From JBBAEA01 sp041656175 (GTDB taxonomy: Bacteria; Myxococcota_A; Bradymonadia; UBA4248): a DNA stretch of 63,237 bases. Position 1 is the stretch's first letter. Each line of letters starts with the position of its first letter. Shown one piece after another: positions 9,745 to 18,172 of this stretch. The translations under genes and the position numbers were made by a program. The notes under the pieces are model-generated. The model made no database searches and had not been told where the DNA came from. It worked only from the letters and a program-made list of their open reading frames with translations. The stretch is taken from NCBI GenBank assembly GCA_041656175.1, contig JBBAEA010000003.1:1-63237 (forward strand), in the 5' to 3' direction.

Positions 9745-11511
9745 ATGAAGCGTTTTTGGATGAAATGGATAATTTACGCGTGTGCGGCAGCGATTTCGTT
9801 TGGCGCGTTGGCGTGCAATGCGTACGACGTAGAAACGGAAAAGGGTATGAAGGCTGCGCTTTCGGAGAAGAAGCACCTTGATAAGGCGATGGCGAAATTG
9901 GCGAGTTTAAGCTCGACGCCAGATGAGATAAAGCCGTACGGGGCGGAGCTAAGTGCGCTGTATTTAGTGGGATCTTCCTATGATCGAGAAGTAATTCAGA
10001 TTCTAGCAAGCCTTGGTGATACTGCCTATGATGAAGCTTACCTCAAGGCTGCAAATTCTGATGATTTTAAACAAGTGCAATCGGCGGCTTTAGCGGCCAA
10101 GAACTCTGAGTCCGATGCGGTCATCGAGACCTTGCTTTCAAAATTCGACACTACGCGCGATCCAGATACAAAGCGCCTCTTAATGGAAGCGGGTTTAACG
10201 AAGAAAGACGCAGGCCTTGCCAAGAAGGCGACAGAGCTTTTGCTCGGCGATTTAGAGCGTACGCCTATCGGGCTTTTGCGAACCTCTTGTAATGTTTTGG
10301 CTTACCAGCGCGATCCCGAGAGTGCGGAAGCATCACTACGGGGCATCTTTTTTGCAGATGACGCTGGTCGCTCTATCGCTACGGAGTGCGCAAAAGCGTT
10401 GACCTCGCTTGGAAAAGATGTTGCAGGTCCCATTCTCGTGGAAGTATTTAAACTAGAGAATGAGAAGCTCAATGCGTATGTTGATCAACATCCCGATCGT
10501 TTAACGCCTGACACCTTGCGTTTCCATGCAGCGGTGAACCTAGCAAAACTTCGTTATGCTGAGGGCGTTGATGTGATGCTCGATTTTTTGCAAGACATGA
10601 AGCCCATCGTCGCGCCAGGCGCGCTTGTTCTTAAACCCATCGATGATAGCGCGTGGATTAACTGGGGGGCGCTTGTGGGAACAGCGTCGCAGGAAATTAT
10701 TTTTGCTATCAATGATATTGGTGTCCAGGGCAATGAGCGCGCTGCCGAAGTGTTGATGAACATCTATGCGTGGGGTCCAGAGATTGCCAAAAAGTACAAA
10801 AAACCTATCGACTTGACAGGTAGCTTTAACATCGAAATTTCGTTGCGTGTAAACTCCGTGCGGGTATTGCTTGAAAACGATTTGTTAACGCCAGAGCGTT
10901 ATAACACCATTTTAGAAGCGCTGAAGGATCCCTCCTTTGAGCAAAATCGAGGTTTTAGACCCGCGGCTCGCGCATCTTTAGTGACGGATCTCATTACCTA
11001 TATGGCGATCGCTTCAAAACCTGCGCAGCTTGAAAGTGTGTGGGGCTACTTCGATAAGCTACGCGAGAAGGAACTACAGAACCCCGCCACCGAGAAGCAC
11101 CCTGCACCGAATCTTGAAGATCCTTATGACTTTAAGCCCGTCGTGAAGCGTATCGCAGATACGAAGTCCACCTTTGAGTTAGCCGATGAATGCGGTGACA
11201 CCGCGGCTTGTTATGAGCAGGTACTCGAGAAAAAAGACGAAGGTAGCTACTACCCGCGCATTAAGGCAGCTTACGAAATCGGTAAAATCAACGATCACAA
11301 GTACTTTGCACCGCTACTTAAAAATTATGCTGAGTACGATGCATATGGTCAGATGTTTGTGACGAGTGCGCTGGCAGCGATCGGTACAAAAGATGATATC
11401 CCTGCTGTCATAGAGCTTAGGGAGAAGCTTCGAAAAGACTTGGCACCGCAAATCTTTGCCTCAGCCCAAACTTACCTTGACTCGCTTGTGATTATCCTAG
11501 AAAATAAGTAA
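9745..11511 (+). CDS. HEAT-repeat-like lipoprotein
   Basis: Function unknown. Start ATG 9745 gives a lipoprotein signal ending GALAC with lipidation at C24; GTG codons at 9733 and 9739 are alternatives. The mature protein is almost entirely helical, with repeating units of about 30-40 residues that pair two helices (for example residues 40-60, 75-110 and 120-160), as in HEAT or PBS-lyase-like solenoids. Such lipoproteins usually serve as protein-protein scaffolds in the periplasm or at the outer membrane. It has its own terminator immediately downstream, so it appears to be monocistronic. The HEAT call rests on the helix pattern and would need profile matching. Confidence 0.7.
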   Translation: MKRFWMKWIIYACAAAISFGALACNAYDVETEKGMKAALSEKKHLDKAMAKLASLSSTPDEIKPYGAELSALYLVGSSYDREVIQILASLGDTAYDEAYLKAANSDDFKQVQSAALAAKNSESDAVIETLLSKFDTTRDPDTKRLLMEAGLTKKDAGLAKKATELLLGDLERTPIGLLRTSCNVLAYQRDPESAEASLRGIFFADDAGRSIATECAKALTSLGKDVAGPILVEVFKLENEKLNAYVDQHPDRLTPDTLRFHAAVNLAKLRYAEGVDVMLDFLQDMKPIVAPGALVLKPIDDSAWINWGALVGTASQEIIFAINDIGVQGNERAAEVLMNIYAWGPEIAKKYKKPIDLTGSFNIEISLRVNSVRVLLENDLLTPERYNTILEALKDPSFEQNRGFRPAARASLVTDLITYMAIASKPAQLESVWGYFDKLREKELQNPATEKHPAPNLEDPYDFKPVVKRIADTKSTFELADECGDTAACYEQVLEKKDEGSYYPRIKAAYEIGKINDHKYFAPLLKNYAEYDAYGQMFVTSALAAIGTKDDIPAVIELREKLRKDLAPQIFASAQTYLDSLVIILENK

Positions 11512-11529
11512 GGTATTGCAGTCATACTC

Positions 11530-11562
11530 AAAACCCTCCGACGTAATCGCTGGAGGGTTTTT
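11530..11562 (+). terminator. Rho-independent terminator
   Basis: AAAACCCTCC, a 12-base loop, then GGAGGGTTTTT. The stem has A and T flanks on both sides, so it can stop transcription from both strands between the converging genes ending at 11511 and 11603. Confidence 0.85.
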
Positions 11563-11602
11563 CAATTTTCTTTAGTGATCGCTTCGTATTGTGCCCTGAG
11601 AT

Positions 11603-12664
11603 CTACTCGCTGTTGGCTATTTTGCCTAAATCACGACGAATTCCAGCCAGTTCGCTAGGGGGGAGTACGCCGTGATTGCGGTTGGAGAGTAGAATCCAGT
11701 ACTTATGGCTATCTCTGTTGATCCACAACGAGCATCCGGTAAACCCGAGATGTCCAAGAATTTGTTTGCTCTCGGGCATGCCCGAAAGGCTGTCATGTCC
11801 CGTTGCGCGATCCCACGCAAGCGCGAAGCGCGAGTTCGTAGCTTTGGCGTCCCAAAACTTTTGCAGTGTCTTCTGGCTAAAGGGCAAGCGCGTGTCGGCT
11901 TTTAGTAGGGCTCGACAGATCTTACCCAAGTCTGTGGCGCTAGAAAATACACCAGCGTGACCCGCTACACCTCCCATACAGCGCGCGTTGTCGTCATCGA
12001 CAATACCCTGTAGTGGCAAACCCTTGTACCACTTAGTACAGGCACAGTTCACATGCTTGGGGTAAGAAATAGGGCCAAAGCAAGTCGATTCGAGTTCTAG
12101 AGCTTGTACCACCAAGCGATCGAAGCTATCGCAAAGCGGTGCCTCTAAAACACGCTCAAGTAGAGTCCCGAGCAAAATAAAGCCGAGATCTGTGTACTCT
12201 GTGCTAGCATCCAGTTTACCGTCCTCTGTGCGGCGAACAGGATATTCAAGACAGAGGCGTGTTATTTCGGCGCGCGCAAAGTCGCTTCCCCACTTTGACT
12301 CGGGAAGAAGCGCTGCAAAATTGTGCCACGCTGCAAGCGGCGTTTGGTGCGATAGCAAGTCGGCAAGAGTATAGTGCTCGCCCCAGCCCTTGAGCTCTGG
12401 CCAATAGTAAACAAGCTTTTCCTCTAAATCGAGCTTAGCAGCTTCGACGGCATGCATGCTTAACAGCGACGTCGCTACGATTTTTGTAAGGCTAGCGACG
12501 TCGAACTGGGTTTTATCGCTAATCGCCTCTCCATCGCGCCAGCGAGTGTAGCCTATATTAAAGTTCATGGCGGCTGCGTTAAGATCTCCCCACTCAATCT
12601 GAGCGCCAGAGTATAGCCCAATACTGCGGCCAATTTCGACTCGCTCCAAAAATCGCATTAGCAT
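11603..12664 (-). CDS. Beta-lactamase-family serine hydrolase (class C / esterase-like)
   Basis: Penicillin-binding-protein-like serine hydrolase. The catalytic SxxK is S58-L-T-K61 (DVASLTK), the second motif is Y157-T-D and the third region is HLGFTG near the C-terminus. LADLLSHQTPL is the usual class C family landmark. ATG 12664 is chosen because GAGGT lies about nine bases upstream on this strand; longer forms would run through the terminator of the preceding gene. No signal peptide is evident, so the enzyme is probably cytoplasmic. YTD in place of YxN argues for an esterase or peptidase rather than a true beta-lactamase. Substrate unknown. Confidence 0.8.
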   Translation of the reverse strand: MLMRFLERVEIGRSIGLYSGAQIEWGDLNAAAMNFNIGYTRWRDGEAISDKTQFDVASLTKIVATSLLSMHAVEAAKLDLEEKLVYYWPELKGWGEHYTLADLLSHQTPLAAWHNFAALLPESKWGSDFARAEITRLCLEYPVRRTEDGKLDASTEYTDLGFILLGTLLERVLEAPLCDSFDRLVVQALELESTCFGPISYPKHVNCACTKWYKGLPLQGIVDDDNARCMGGVAGHAGVFSSATDLGKICRALLKADTRLPFSQKTLQKFWDAKATNSRFALAWDRATGHDSLSGMPESKQILGHLGFTGCSLWINRDSHKYWILLSNRNHGVLPPSELAGIRRDLGKIANSE

Positions 12665-12690
12665 GATTGTGTACCTCGAAGAATATAAAG

Positions 12691-12721
12691 AAAACCCCCG
12701 CACTTTGTGTAAAGGCGAGGG
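12691..12721 (-). terminator. Putative terminator
   Basis: Read on the minus strand: CCCTCGCCTTT, loop ACAC, AAAGTGCGGGGG, then TTTTC. The stem has one bulged T and one G-T pair. It follows the gene that ends at 12744. Confidence 0.6.
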
Positions 12722-12743
12722 CAAATAGGGGTACTATGAGTGT

Positions 12744-13427
12744 TTAGGCAAGAAGGCGCTTGTTTTCACAGGAGCCAGTTTTATCGGCGCTAATCGCTGC
12801 AGCACAAAAAGTGTTGGCAAAGATTTTGAAGTTCTCAAGATCGCTGTCTTGGATAATTTTAAGTAAGTCTACTTCAAAAAAAGCGTTTACCATGGCAGCG
12901 GTATTCTTGTGATACAAGCGCCAAACACGGCCGTTAGTCAAAATAGCCCACGGTAAATTCGTTAACCGCATCTGTTCCTCTAAGTCAAAAGCATGGTTTT
13001 CGCCTGTAGAAGAACCATCTTCTGTCGCTTTCAAACCTTCATCGAGATCCGCGGCCCAAGCGGCTACTTTGCCAATGGCGACAGCACCGTTAAAGAAACC
13101 CAGCGTACCACGGGAAGCCACATGCGCGCTAAAGACATCAGGGTTATTAAACATCGTATATTCAATGCGATGGTCATCACCTAGTGGCTCGTTGTGGCTG
13201 TGCGTATAGCCGAGAACATGTAAGGTGCGATTCACAAAAAAGAATCCCACCTGTTCCGCTGTAGCTTGGTTATTAAGATGGGCGTGGTGGTGTTGAAAGT
13301 GATCGCGAATTTGCACCAGCATTTCGGCCACTTCATCCGCACTGAGCAATGTCGACGACGACAAGAGCTCAACCGCGTCATTAACAAAAAAATCACCACT
13401 ATTACGAATCACGTTGGAATCTGACAT
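12744..13427 (-). CDS. Stand-alone restriction-enzyme N-terminal domain protein, nuclease motif degenerate
   Basis: A 227-residue protein that resembles only the N-terminal domain of single-chain type IIG/ISP or PglX-like enzymes. The family landmark is near the C-terminus: QMRLTNLPWAILTNGRVWRL, the segment that normally follows the PD-(D/E)xK core. The expected ExK element should lie just before 'AAWAADLDE', but the sequence there is AVAIGK, so the catalytic Glu is absent. No methyltransferase domain follows; a terminator comes directly after. It may be an inactivated relic, or a binding protein that kept the fold. A 9-bp hairpin lies upstream, between it and the divergent gene. Confidence 0.6.
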   Translation of the reverse strand: MSDSNVIRNSGDFFVNDAVELLSSSTLLSADEVAEMLVQIRDHFQHHHAHLNNQATAEQVGFFFVNRTLHVLGYTHSHNEPLGDDHRIEYTMFNNPDVFSAHVASRGTLGFFNGAVAIGKVAAWAADLDEGLKATEDGSSTGENHAFDLEEQMRLTNLPWAILTNGRVWRLYHKNTAAMVNAFFEVDLLKIIQDSDLENFKIFANTFCAAAISADKTGSCENKRLLA

Positions 13428-13473
13428 AGAACTAAAATCCCCATAGGAGAGCTTAAGTGTTAATAAAATCGTC

Positions 13474-13494
13474 CTAAGGTTGATACAACCTTAG
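13474..13494. promoter_or_regulatory. Perfect palindrome in divergent intergenic region
   Basis: CTAAGGTTG, loop ATA, CAACCTTAG. It lies 47 bases upstream of the minus-strand gene starting at 13427 and about 115 bases upstream of the plus-strand promoter at 13610. No T-run follows, so an operator or 5' leader hairpin is more likely than a terminator. Confidence 0.45.
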
Positions 13495-13609
13495 CGAGTG
13501 CGAATACTAAACAAAGTCAACAAATAATGTCAAGCGGGCGCTTTTAAATACGTGCCGTAAATGTCCACAAAATATGACAGTTTTGACACGCGTAAAATTA
13601 TGTGTACGC

Positions 13610-13638
13610 TTGCGCAATATAGCCAACACACGTATACT
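13610..13638 (+). promoter_or_regulatory. Putative sigma70-type promoter
   Basis: TTGCGC 13610-13615, spacer of 17 bases, TATACT 13633-13638. A start of transcription near 13645 leaves a short leader before the ribosome site at 13669. This supports the TTG start at 13684 over the open frame that extends back to 13561. Confidence 0.55.
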
Positions 13639-13683
13639 TACGCTCAATGGGCGTTCCATTGTATTTTTGGGAGGAACTCTAAA

Positions 13684-14847
13684 TTGACTAAGAAAAATAA
13701 TAGAGACGATAAAGATAAGAAAACGCATTTGCAAGAACTCACCGACGATGGTGAGAAGAAGGACGATTCCACTACGATAAATTCCGAGACTAGCGAAGAC
13801 GAAAAAGAGCAGACTGAGTCTGCGAACGAACTCTCTAGTAATGAAAGCGAAGAAAGCGAAGTGCAGGATACCGGCGCAGAGAAGGTTGAGAGTCTAAGCG
13901 AGATCTTTCAAGAGTTTAAAAAACAGATTTCTCCCATTGCGAGCAACGTTAAGTCGATTTTAGAGGCGGCTAACCAAAGACTTGTTGACAAAGAAGCCGT
14001 GAAAACGGCCGAGGACGCGGATGTCGAAGATTCAAGCAATGTCGAAAACGTTGAAGATGATGCTGCTTCGAAAGACGATGTTAACGGTGGCGAGCAGGCT
14101 GAAGTCATTAATTTGGCGCTTGAAAGACTCAAAAGACGCGGTATTCAACGAAATATCGATATTAAAGCTATACTATCAGAGCACTTTGAGCATTACGTCG
14201 ATAAAAAAATCGATGAAGAAGAGTTGAGCACCGATGAGGATGGCAAAAAACTCGTAAAGATCGATTCTAAGTTTATGCAAAACCACGGTAAAGAACTTGT
14301 TCCTTACCTGATTGGCGGTATTGCACAAGGTATTTTTGGCAATATCTTTGGTGATGAGCTCTTTCCCAACGAACTCGCGAAGGAAGAACCACGTCAAGAC
14401 CCGCAAGCTGGAGAAGACGCAGATGCTGAGAAAAAGACCTTAATAGCGAAAAAAGACGAAGCCGAAAAAACGGAAGCTGAACCTAGCGAAGGAGAAGGCG
14501 TCGATGGTGCGAAAGCCAAAGAGCCAAAGTATAAGCTGAAATTTAGCATAGCTGACGTGATTACCGAGTTTTTGCAAAAAGCAACCCCAGTCAAAACTCC
14601 CGAAACTCCAGAAGAACTGGCCGAAACCGAAAACGCTCGACAGGCGCTCATTAGAGCTGGTGAGGTTTTTGAAGATACGCTCAATCAGGAAGCGACGCTG
14701 GATGATGTGAAGGCTGCGCTAGAAACTCCACCCGAAGCCAAAGAAGAAGCTCCCGCCGAAATCGAGCCGGAGGACGAGAAACATGAAAAAATTCTCAAAA
14801 TGGCTAAAGAATTCGAGAAGAGTTTAGATAAAAAACCCGAAGAATAA
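13684..14847 (+). CDS. Highly acidic, lysine/glutamate-rich protein of unknown function
   Basis: About 387 residues dominated by Glu, Asp, Lys, Ser and Ala, with long low-complexity stretches (residues 5-75 and about 245-290) that should be disordered. Two more ordered islands exist: a helical segment near SEIFQEFKKQISPIASNVKS and a glycine-containing one near LVPYLIGGIAQGIFGNIFGD. The start is TTG 13684: GGGAGGA (13669-13675) sits eight bases before it, while the upstream extension lacks a ribosome site and runs over the promoter. No signal peptide or transmembrane segment; the small hydrophobic patch is too short. A strong terminator follows. I do not recognise a family. Possible roles include a scaffold or nucleoid-associated buffer, but this is speculation. 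Confidence 0.7.
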   Translation: MTKKNNRDDKDKKTHLQELTDDGEKKDDSTTINSETSEDEKEQTESANELSSNESEESEVQDTGAEKVESLSEIFQEFKKQISPIASNVKSILEAANQRLVDKEAVKTAEDADVEDSSNVENVEDDAASKDDVNGGEQAEVINLALERLKRRGIQRNIDIKAILSEHFEHYVDKKIDEEELSTDEDGKKLVKIDSKFMQNHGKELVPYLIGGIAQGIFGNIFGDELFPNELAKEEPRQDPQAGEDADAEKKTLIAKKDEAEKTEAEPSEGEGVDGAKAKEPKYKLKFSIADVITEFLQKATPVKTPETPEELAETENARQALIRAGEVFEDTLNQEATLDDVKAALETPPEAKEEAPAEIEPEDEKHEKILKMAKEFEKSLDKKPEE

Positions 14848-14882
14848 ATTTTATTCGCTATTTTTGCCTGTATCACGAGTTT

Positions 14883-14910
14883 AAACGCTGCTCATTGAGC
14901 AGCGTTTTTT
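14883..14910 (+). terminator. Rho-independent terminator
   Basis: AAACGCTGCTC, loop ATT, GAGCAGCGTTT and a T-run. Perfect 11-bp stem directly after the acidic protein gene and 11 bases before the next start. Confidence 0.9.
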
Positions 14911-14921
14911 GGGATTTAAGC

Positions 14922-15743
14922 ATGGACAGAAAATTATTTACAAAACAAAGGCGTTGCTGTGCACTGATCGGCATGATCCACCTTAAAGCCTTGCCCGCAA
15001 CGCCAGCCAGTCGCCTAAAACTAGTAGACATCCTTGATGCAGCACTACGCGATGGCGAGAACCTTGTGCTTGGCGACTGTGATGCGCTCTTGGTCGAAAA
15101 CATGTCGGACTTGCCCTATTGTCGTGCTCGCGTGGGACCCGAGATTACGGCGAGCATGGCGATTGTGGTAGATCATGTAAAGCGCGCTTTTGCTAAACCC
15201 GTGGGGGTACAGGTTTTGGCGGCGGCAAATATAGAGGCAATGGCCGTAGCCGCTTGTGGTGGTGCTGATTTTATTCGAGCCGAGGCTTTTGCCTATGCGC
15301 ACGTCGCCGACGAAGGTCTGCTCAACGCTTCGGCTGCCGAAGTGCTGCGCTATCGCCGACAGCTCGACGCCGAGCGAGTTTCCGTTTGGGCTGATGTTCA
15401 GAAGAAGCACGCGGCGCATGCCATCACAGGGGATTTGAGTCTTGGCGATCTCGCCCACGGGTTTTCGTTTTGTGGCGCAGATGCGCTCATCGCCACGGGG
15501 ATTGCCACGGGTAGTGCAGCGAGCGTTAAAGATGTCATTGCACTTAAAAGTGCTAAACTCCCCGTCGTTGTTGGCTCTGGCATCGATATTCAAAACGTTA
15601 CCGAATTTGCCGCTATCGCCGATGGTCTCATCGTTGGGTCATCGATCAAAATCGATGGCGATTGGAAAAATCCCGTCGATAAGGCGCGCGTTGCCGCGCT
15701 GGCCAAAGCTATCGACGCCTTGGAGCAAGGCTCAGCGCACTAA
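14922..15743 (+). CDS. BtpA/SgcQ-family TIM-barrel protein
   Basis: BtpA family protein, related to SgcQ. The family is named for a factor affecting photosystem I in cyanobacteria, but in other bacteria its reaction is unknown. Landmarks: LIGMIHLKALP at the N-terminus, GDCDALLVENMSDLPY, VQVLAAANIEAMAVAACGGA, FIRAEAFAYAHVADEG and the C-terminal VVVGSGI...ADGLIVGSSIKIDG, which resembles the phosphate-binding end of a TIM barrel. ATG 14922 has GGGA about eight bases upstream; a TTG start further up would begin inside the terminator. Length (273 residues) is normal for the family. It converges with the YgiQ gene 12 bases downstream. Confidence 0.85.
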   Translation: MDRKLFTKQRRCCALIGMIHLKALPATPASRLKLVDILDAALRDGENLVLGDCDALLVENMSDLPYCRARVGPEITASMAIVVDHVKRAFAKPVGVQVLAAANIEAMAVAACGGADFIRAEAFAYAHVADEGLLNASAAEVLRYRRQLDAERVSVWADVQKKHAAHAITGDLSLGDLAHGFSFCGADALIATGIATGSAASVKDVIALKSAKLPVVVGSGIDIQNVTEFAAIADGLIVGSSIKIDGDWKNPVDKARVAALAKAIDALEQGSAH

Positions 15744-15755
15744 GACGCACTAAGA

Positions 15756-17600
15756 CTAACGACGGCGGCGCTGGCGTCGCAGCAGTTTTTCGACAAGCGC
15801 TTTGTTTTTGGGATCGTGGTAGCGCAAAATCGCTTTTTGGCGCTGTCTATCGGCGGTGCTTTTAGCACTGTAAATACGTGGGCTGTCTTTTGACAAGGGC
15901 TTTAGCGGGTTATAGCCAGTCCAATACATTGTGCTTGCAGGGCTCATCGGTGTTGGCAAAAAGGTTTGCACCTGATCGACGAAGAGCTTACGCGACTTGA
16001 GCCAGCGCACTAAATCCAACATTTCGTTATCGCCACTACCTGGATGCGCGGCAATAAAATACGGTATAATATACTGTTTCTTGCCGCATTCACGTGATTT
16101 TTCAATATATATACGCGAAAATTCGTCGTAAGTCTCAATACTGGGTTTCATCATTAACTTAAGTACAGCAGGGTTACTGTGCTCAGGAGCAATCTTGAGG
16201 TAGCCGCTGCTGTGGTGTTTAGCCAAAGCCTCTATGTATTCCTTGTGCTTTAGCGCTAAATCATAACGTATCCCAGAATTGATAAAAACTTGCTTTACAG
16301 ATTCGAGTTTTCGCACACGCTCGTAGAGCTTCAAAGTTGGTTCATGCGAGACATTCAGATTATTGCAGATATTGGGGTAAATACATGATTGGCGACGGCA
16401 GTTTAGGCATTTTTCGCTGTCTTTGGCTGTCATTTCGTACATGTTTGCACTTGGACCCCCCAGATCACTGATAACGACATTATCTTTGTTTTCGGCAACG
16501 GCGATGGCTTGAACCTCTCGTACCACAGAGTCGGGCGAACGACTTTGTATCACGCGGCCTTCGTGCGCGGCGATAGAACAAAAGGCACACGCCCCAAAGC
16601 AGCCGCGCATGATGGTGATCGATGTTTTGATCATGTCGAAGGCTGGAATTCTCGCGTTAGCGTAGGAAGGGTGGGGTTTGCGCGAAAACGGTAGTTCGTA
16701 GACCGCGTCTAGCTCCCTAGTACTTAGCGGCTCAGGAATCTTGCCTAAACACAGCTCTTTATCGCCGTGACGCTGTACTAGCCCGGCGCCACCTTGGCGC
16801 GTTTCGGTGAGCTGTAGGCGTGATGCAACGGCAAAATCCCAAGCAGAATTGCGCACTTCCTCGTAAGCAGGAAGACGCCTAAAATCGTACTCTCCCCTCA
16901 TCGCAGCTTCGCCAAAATCCTCGCGGATTCGCATGTCATCCGGAAGCCTATCAACGAGCATGCCAACGCCCCTCTCGCCTAGAAAACGCGATAACTCCCA
17001 GCCATACGACAAACCGTGCGAAATACTCTCAAGAGCTGCTTCTCCATTGCCAAAACTCAAAATATCGGCTCCAGTATCGCACAAAATACTCGGCATCACT
17101 CTATTTGCCCAATAATCATAATGCGCCACTCGCCGTAAACTCGCCTCGATCCCGCCAATGACAATAGGAATATCAGGCGCCAGCCTGCGGCAGATTTTGC
17201 TATACACCGAAAGTGCCCTATCGGGACGCAAACCCGCTTTTGCATTCGGGCTATAAGCATCATCAGAGCGTCGTCGTTTGTCGGAGCTATAGTGGTTTAC
17301 CATGGAGTCCATGTTGCCCGCGTTAATGCCCCAAAACAGCCTTGGCAGCCCAAGACGCAAAAAGTCGTCATCTCGATCTACACGCGGCTGCGCAATAACA
17401 CCTACCCTAAAACCTTGTGCTTCCAAAAAACGTCCAACGATTCCCGTCGAAAACGCGGGGTGATCTACATACGCATCGCCGCCCACTAAAATAATGTCGC
17501 AGGCATCCCAGCCATACAGATCCATCTCCTCGCGTGTCATGGGGAGCACGGGTACGGGGCCTAAACGATGTGCCCAGAATTTTTTGTGGCTAAAGATCAT
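15756..17600 (-). CDS. YgiQ-family radical SAM protein
   Basis: Large radical SAM protein of the YgiQ/UPF0313 family, reaction unknown. The opening LPMTREEMDLYGWD is the family signature. The cluster motif is intact: C334-x3-C338-x2-C341 (MRGCFGACAFC). A second cysteine group, CLNCRRQSCIYPNIC, follows and fits the extra conserved cysteines of the family. The C-terminal QVQTFLPTPMSPASTMYWTG is also characteristic. Length 614 matches the family (about 600-720), though the very basic tail RRQRRRR is short. The start is the only ATG that keeps the N-terminal motif; no clear Shine-Dalgarno is visible. Confidence 0.93.
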   Translation of the reverse strand: MIFSHKKFWAHRLGPVPVLPMTREEMDLYGWDACDIILVGGDAYVDHPAFSTGIVGRFLEAQGFRVGVIAQPRVDRDDDFLRLGLPRLFWGINAGNMDSMVNHYSSDKRRRSDDAYSPNAKAGLRPDRALSVYSKICRRLAPDIPIVIGGIEASLRRVAHYDYWANRVMPSILCDTGADILSFGNGEAALESISHGLSYGWELSRFLGERGVGMLVDRLPDDMRIREDFGEAAMRGEYDFRRLPAYEEVRNSAWDFAVASRLQLTETRQGGAGLVQRHGDKELCLGKIPEPLSTRELDAVYELPFSRKPHPSYANARIPAFDMIKTSITIMRGCFGACAFCSIAAHEGRVIQSRSPDSVVREVQAIAVAENKDNVVISDLGGPSANMYEMTAKDSEKCLNCRRQSCIYPNICNNLNVSHEPTLKLYERVRKLESVKQVFINSGIRYDLALKHKEYIEALAKHHSSGYLKIAPEHSNPAVLKLMMKPSIETYDEFSRIYIEKSRECGKKQYIIPYFIAAHPGSGDNEMLDLVRWLKSRKLFVDQVQTFLPTPMSPASTMYWTGYNPLKPLSKDSPRIYSAKSTADRQRQKAILRYHDPKNKALVEKLLRRQRRRR

Positions 17601-17984
17601 GCCATGAAGTTCAAGTTTTCGTTGTATATAAAAATCGTATTTTGCTTAGATCTTGCGTAGTAAAGGCAAATTTTATCTACCGTCAAAGGGAGCACAAAGT
17701 CATTGCATTGAGCCCCGATTCTTTCTACTAAAAAAGACAAAGCTGTTCAACGCAAAAATACTTTTTTACATATTGCCGCCAAGCGCTATCGCTAACAAGG
17801 TTGTTGAACGGATTATTCAATTTTCCATGGAGTGCTTTGGCTATATTATGGAGGGAATCTCTGAATAATATAAAAATATTCCAAAAAAGAGCTAGCGAAA
17901 GTAAGGGAAGATACTCTAGCTAGCTTGAACTCAGTCAAAAAATCGAAAAATACACTTGTTAGCAATTTGATAAAAAATACTTTA

Positions 17985-18099
17985 GTTAGCAAGTTTGATG
18001 CGGATTCTAGGAAGCAAGGAATGAGGCAAGGGAGCGACTTTGAGGTCGTGACCGCGCCAAGTGACGCAACTGACGACGAAGACGCGCAAACTTGCTAAC
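17985..18099. repeat. 13-bp inverted repeat in a 572-base gap
   Basis: GTTAGCAAGTTTG at 17985-17997 and its perfect reverse complement at 18087-18099 enclose about 90 bases of purine-rich sequence. A partial copy of the motif (GTTAGCAA) lies at 17958-17965. The surrounding gap 17601-18172 holds no gene I can support; a 71-codon open frame at 17653-17868 has no recognisable family or ribosome site. The right arm abuts a family C repeat. Confidence 0.55.
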
Positions 18100-18102
18100 A
18101 TA

Positions 18103-18155
18103 AGCGGGTTCTAAGGGCGATAGCCCTTAGCGGGGCGTGGGGCAGAGCCCCACAA
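18103..18155 (+). repeat. Family C intergenic repeat (double hairpin)
   Basis: Hairpin 1: CTAAGGGC, loop gata, GCCCTTAG (18111-18130). Hairpin 2: GTGGGGC, loop aga, GCCCCAC (18137-18153). The leader 'aagcgggtt' recurs at 36.7 and 43.3 kb, and a reversed relative lies at 50.5 kb. Confidence 0.7.
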
Positions 18156-18172
18156 TACAGATCATAGCTTCC

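Noticed and set aside
17653..17868. 71-codon plus-strand frame in a 572-base gap
   Set aside because: No ribosome site, no recognisable family and atypical composition.
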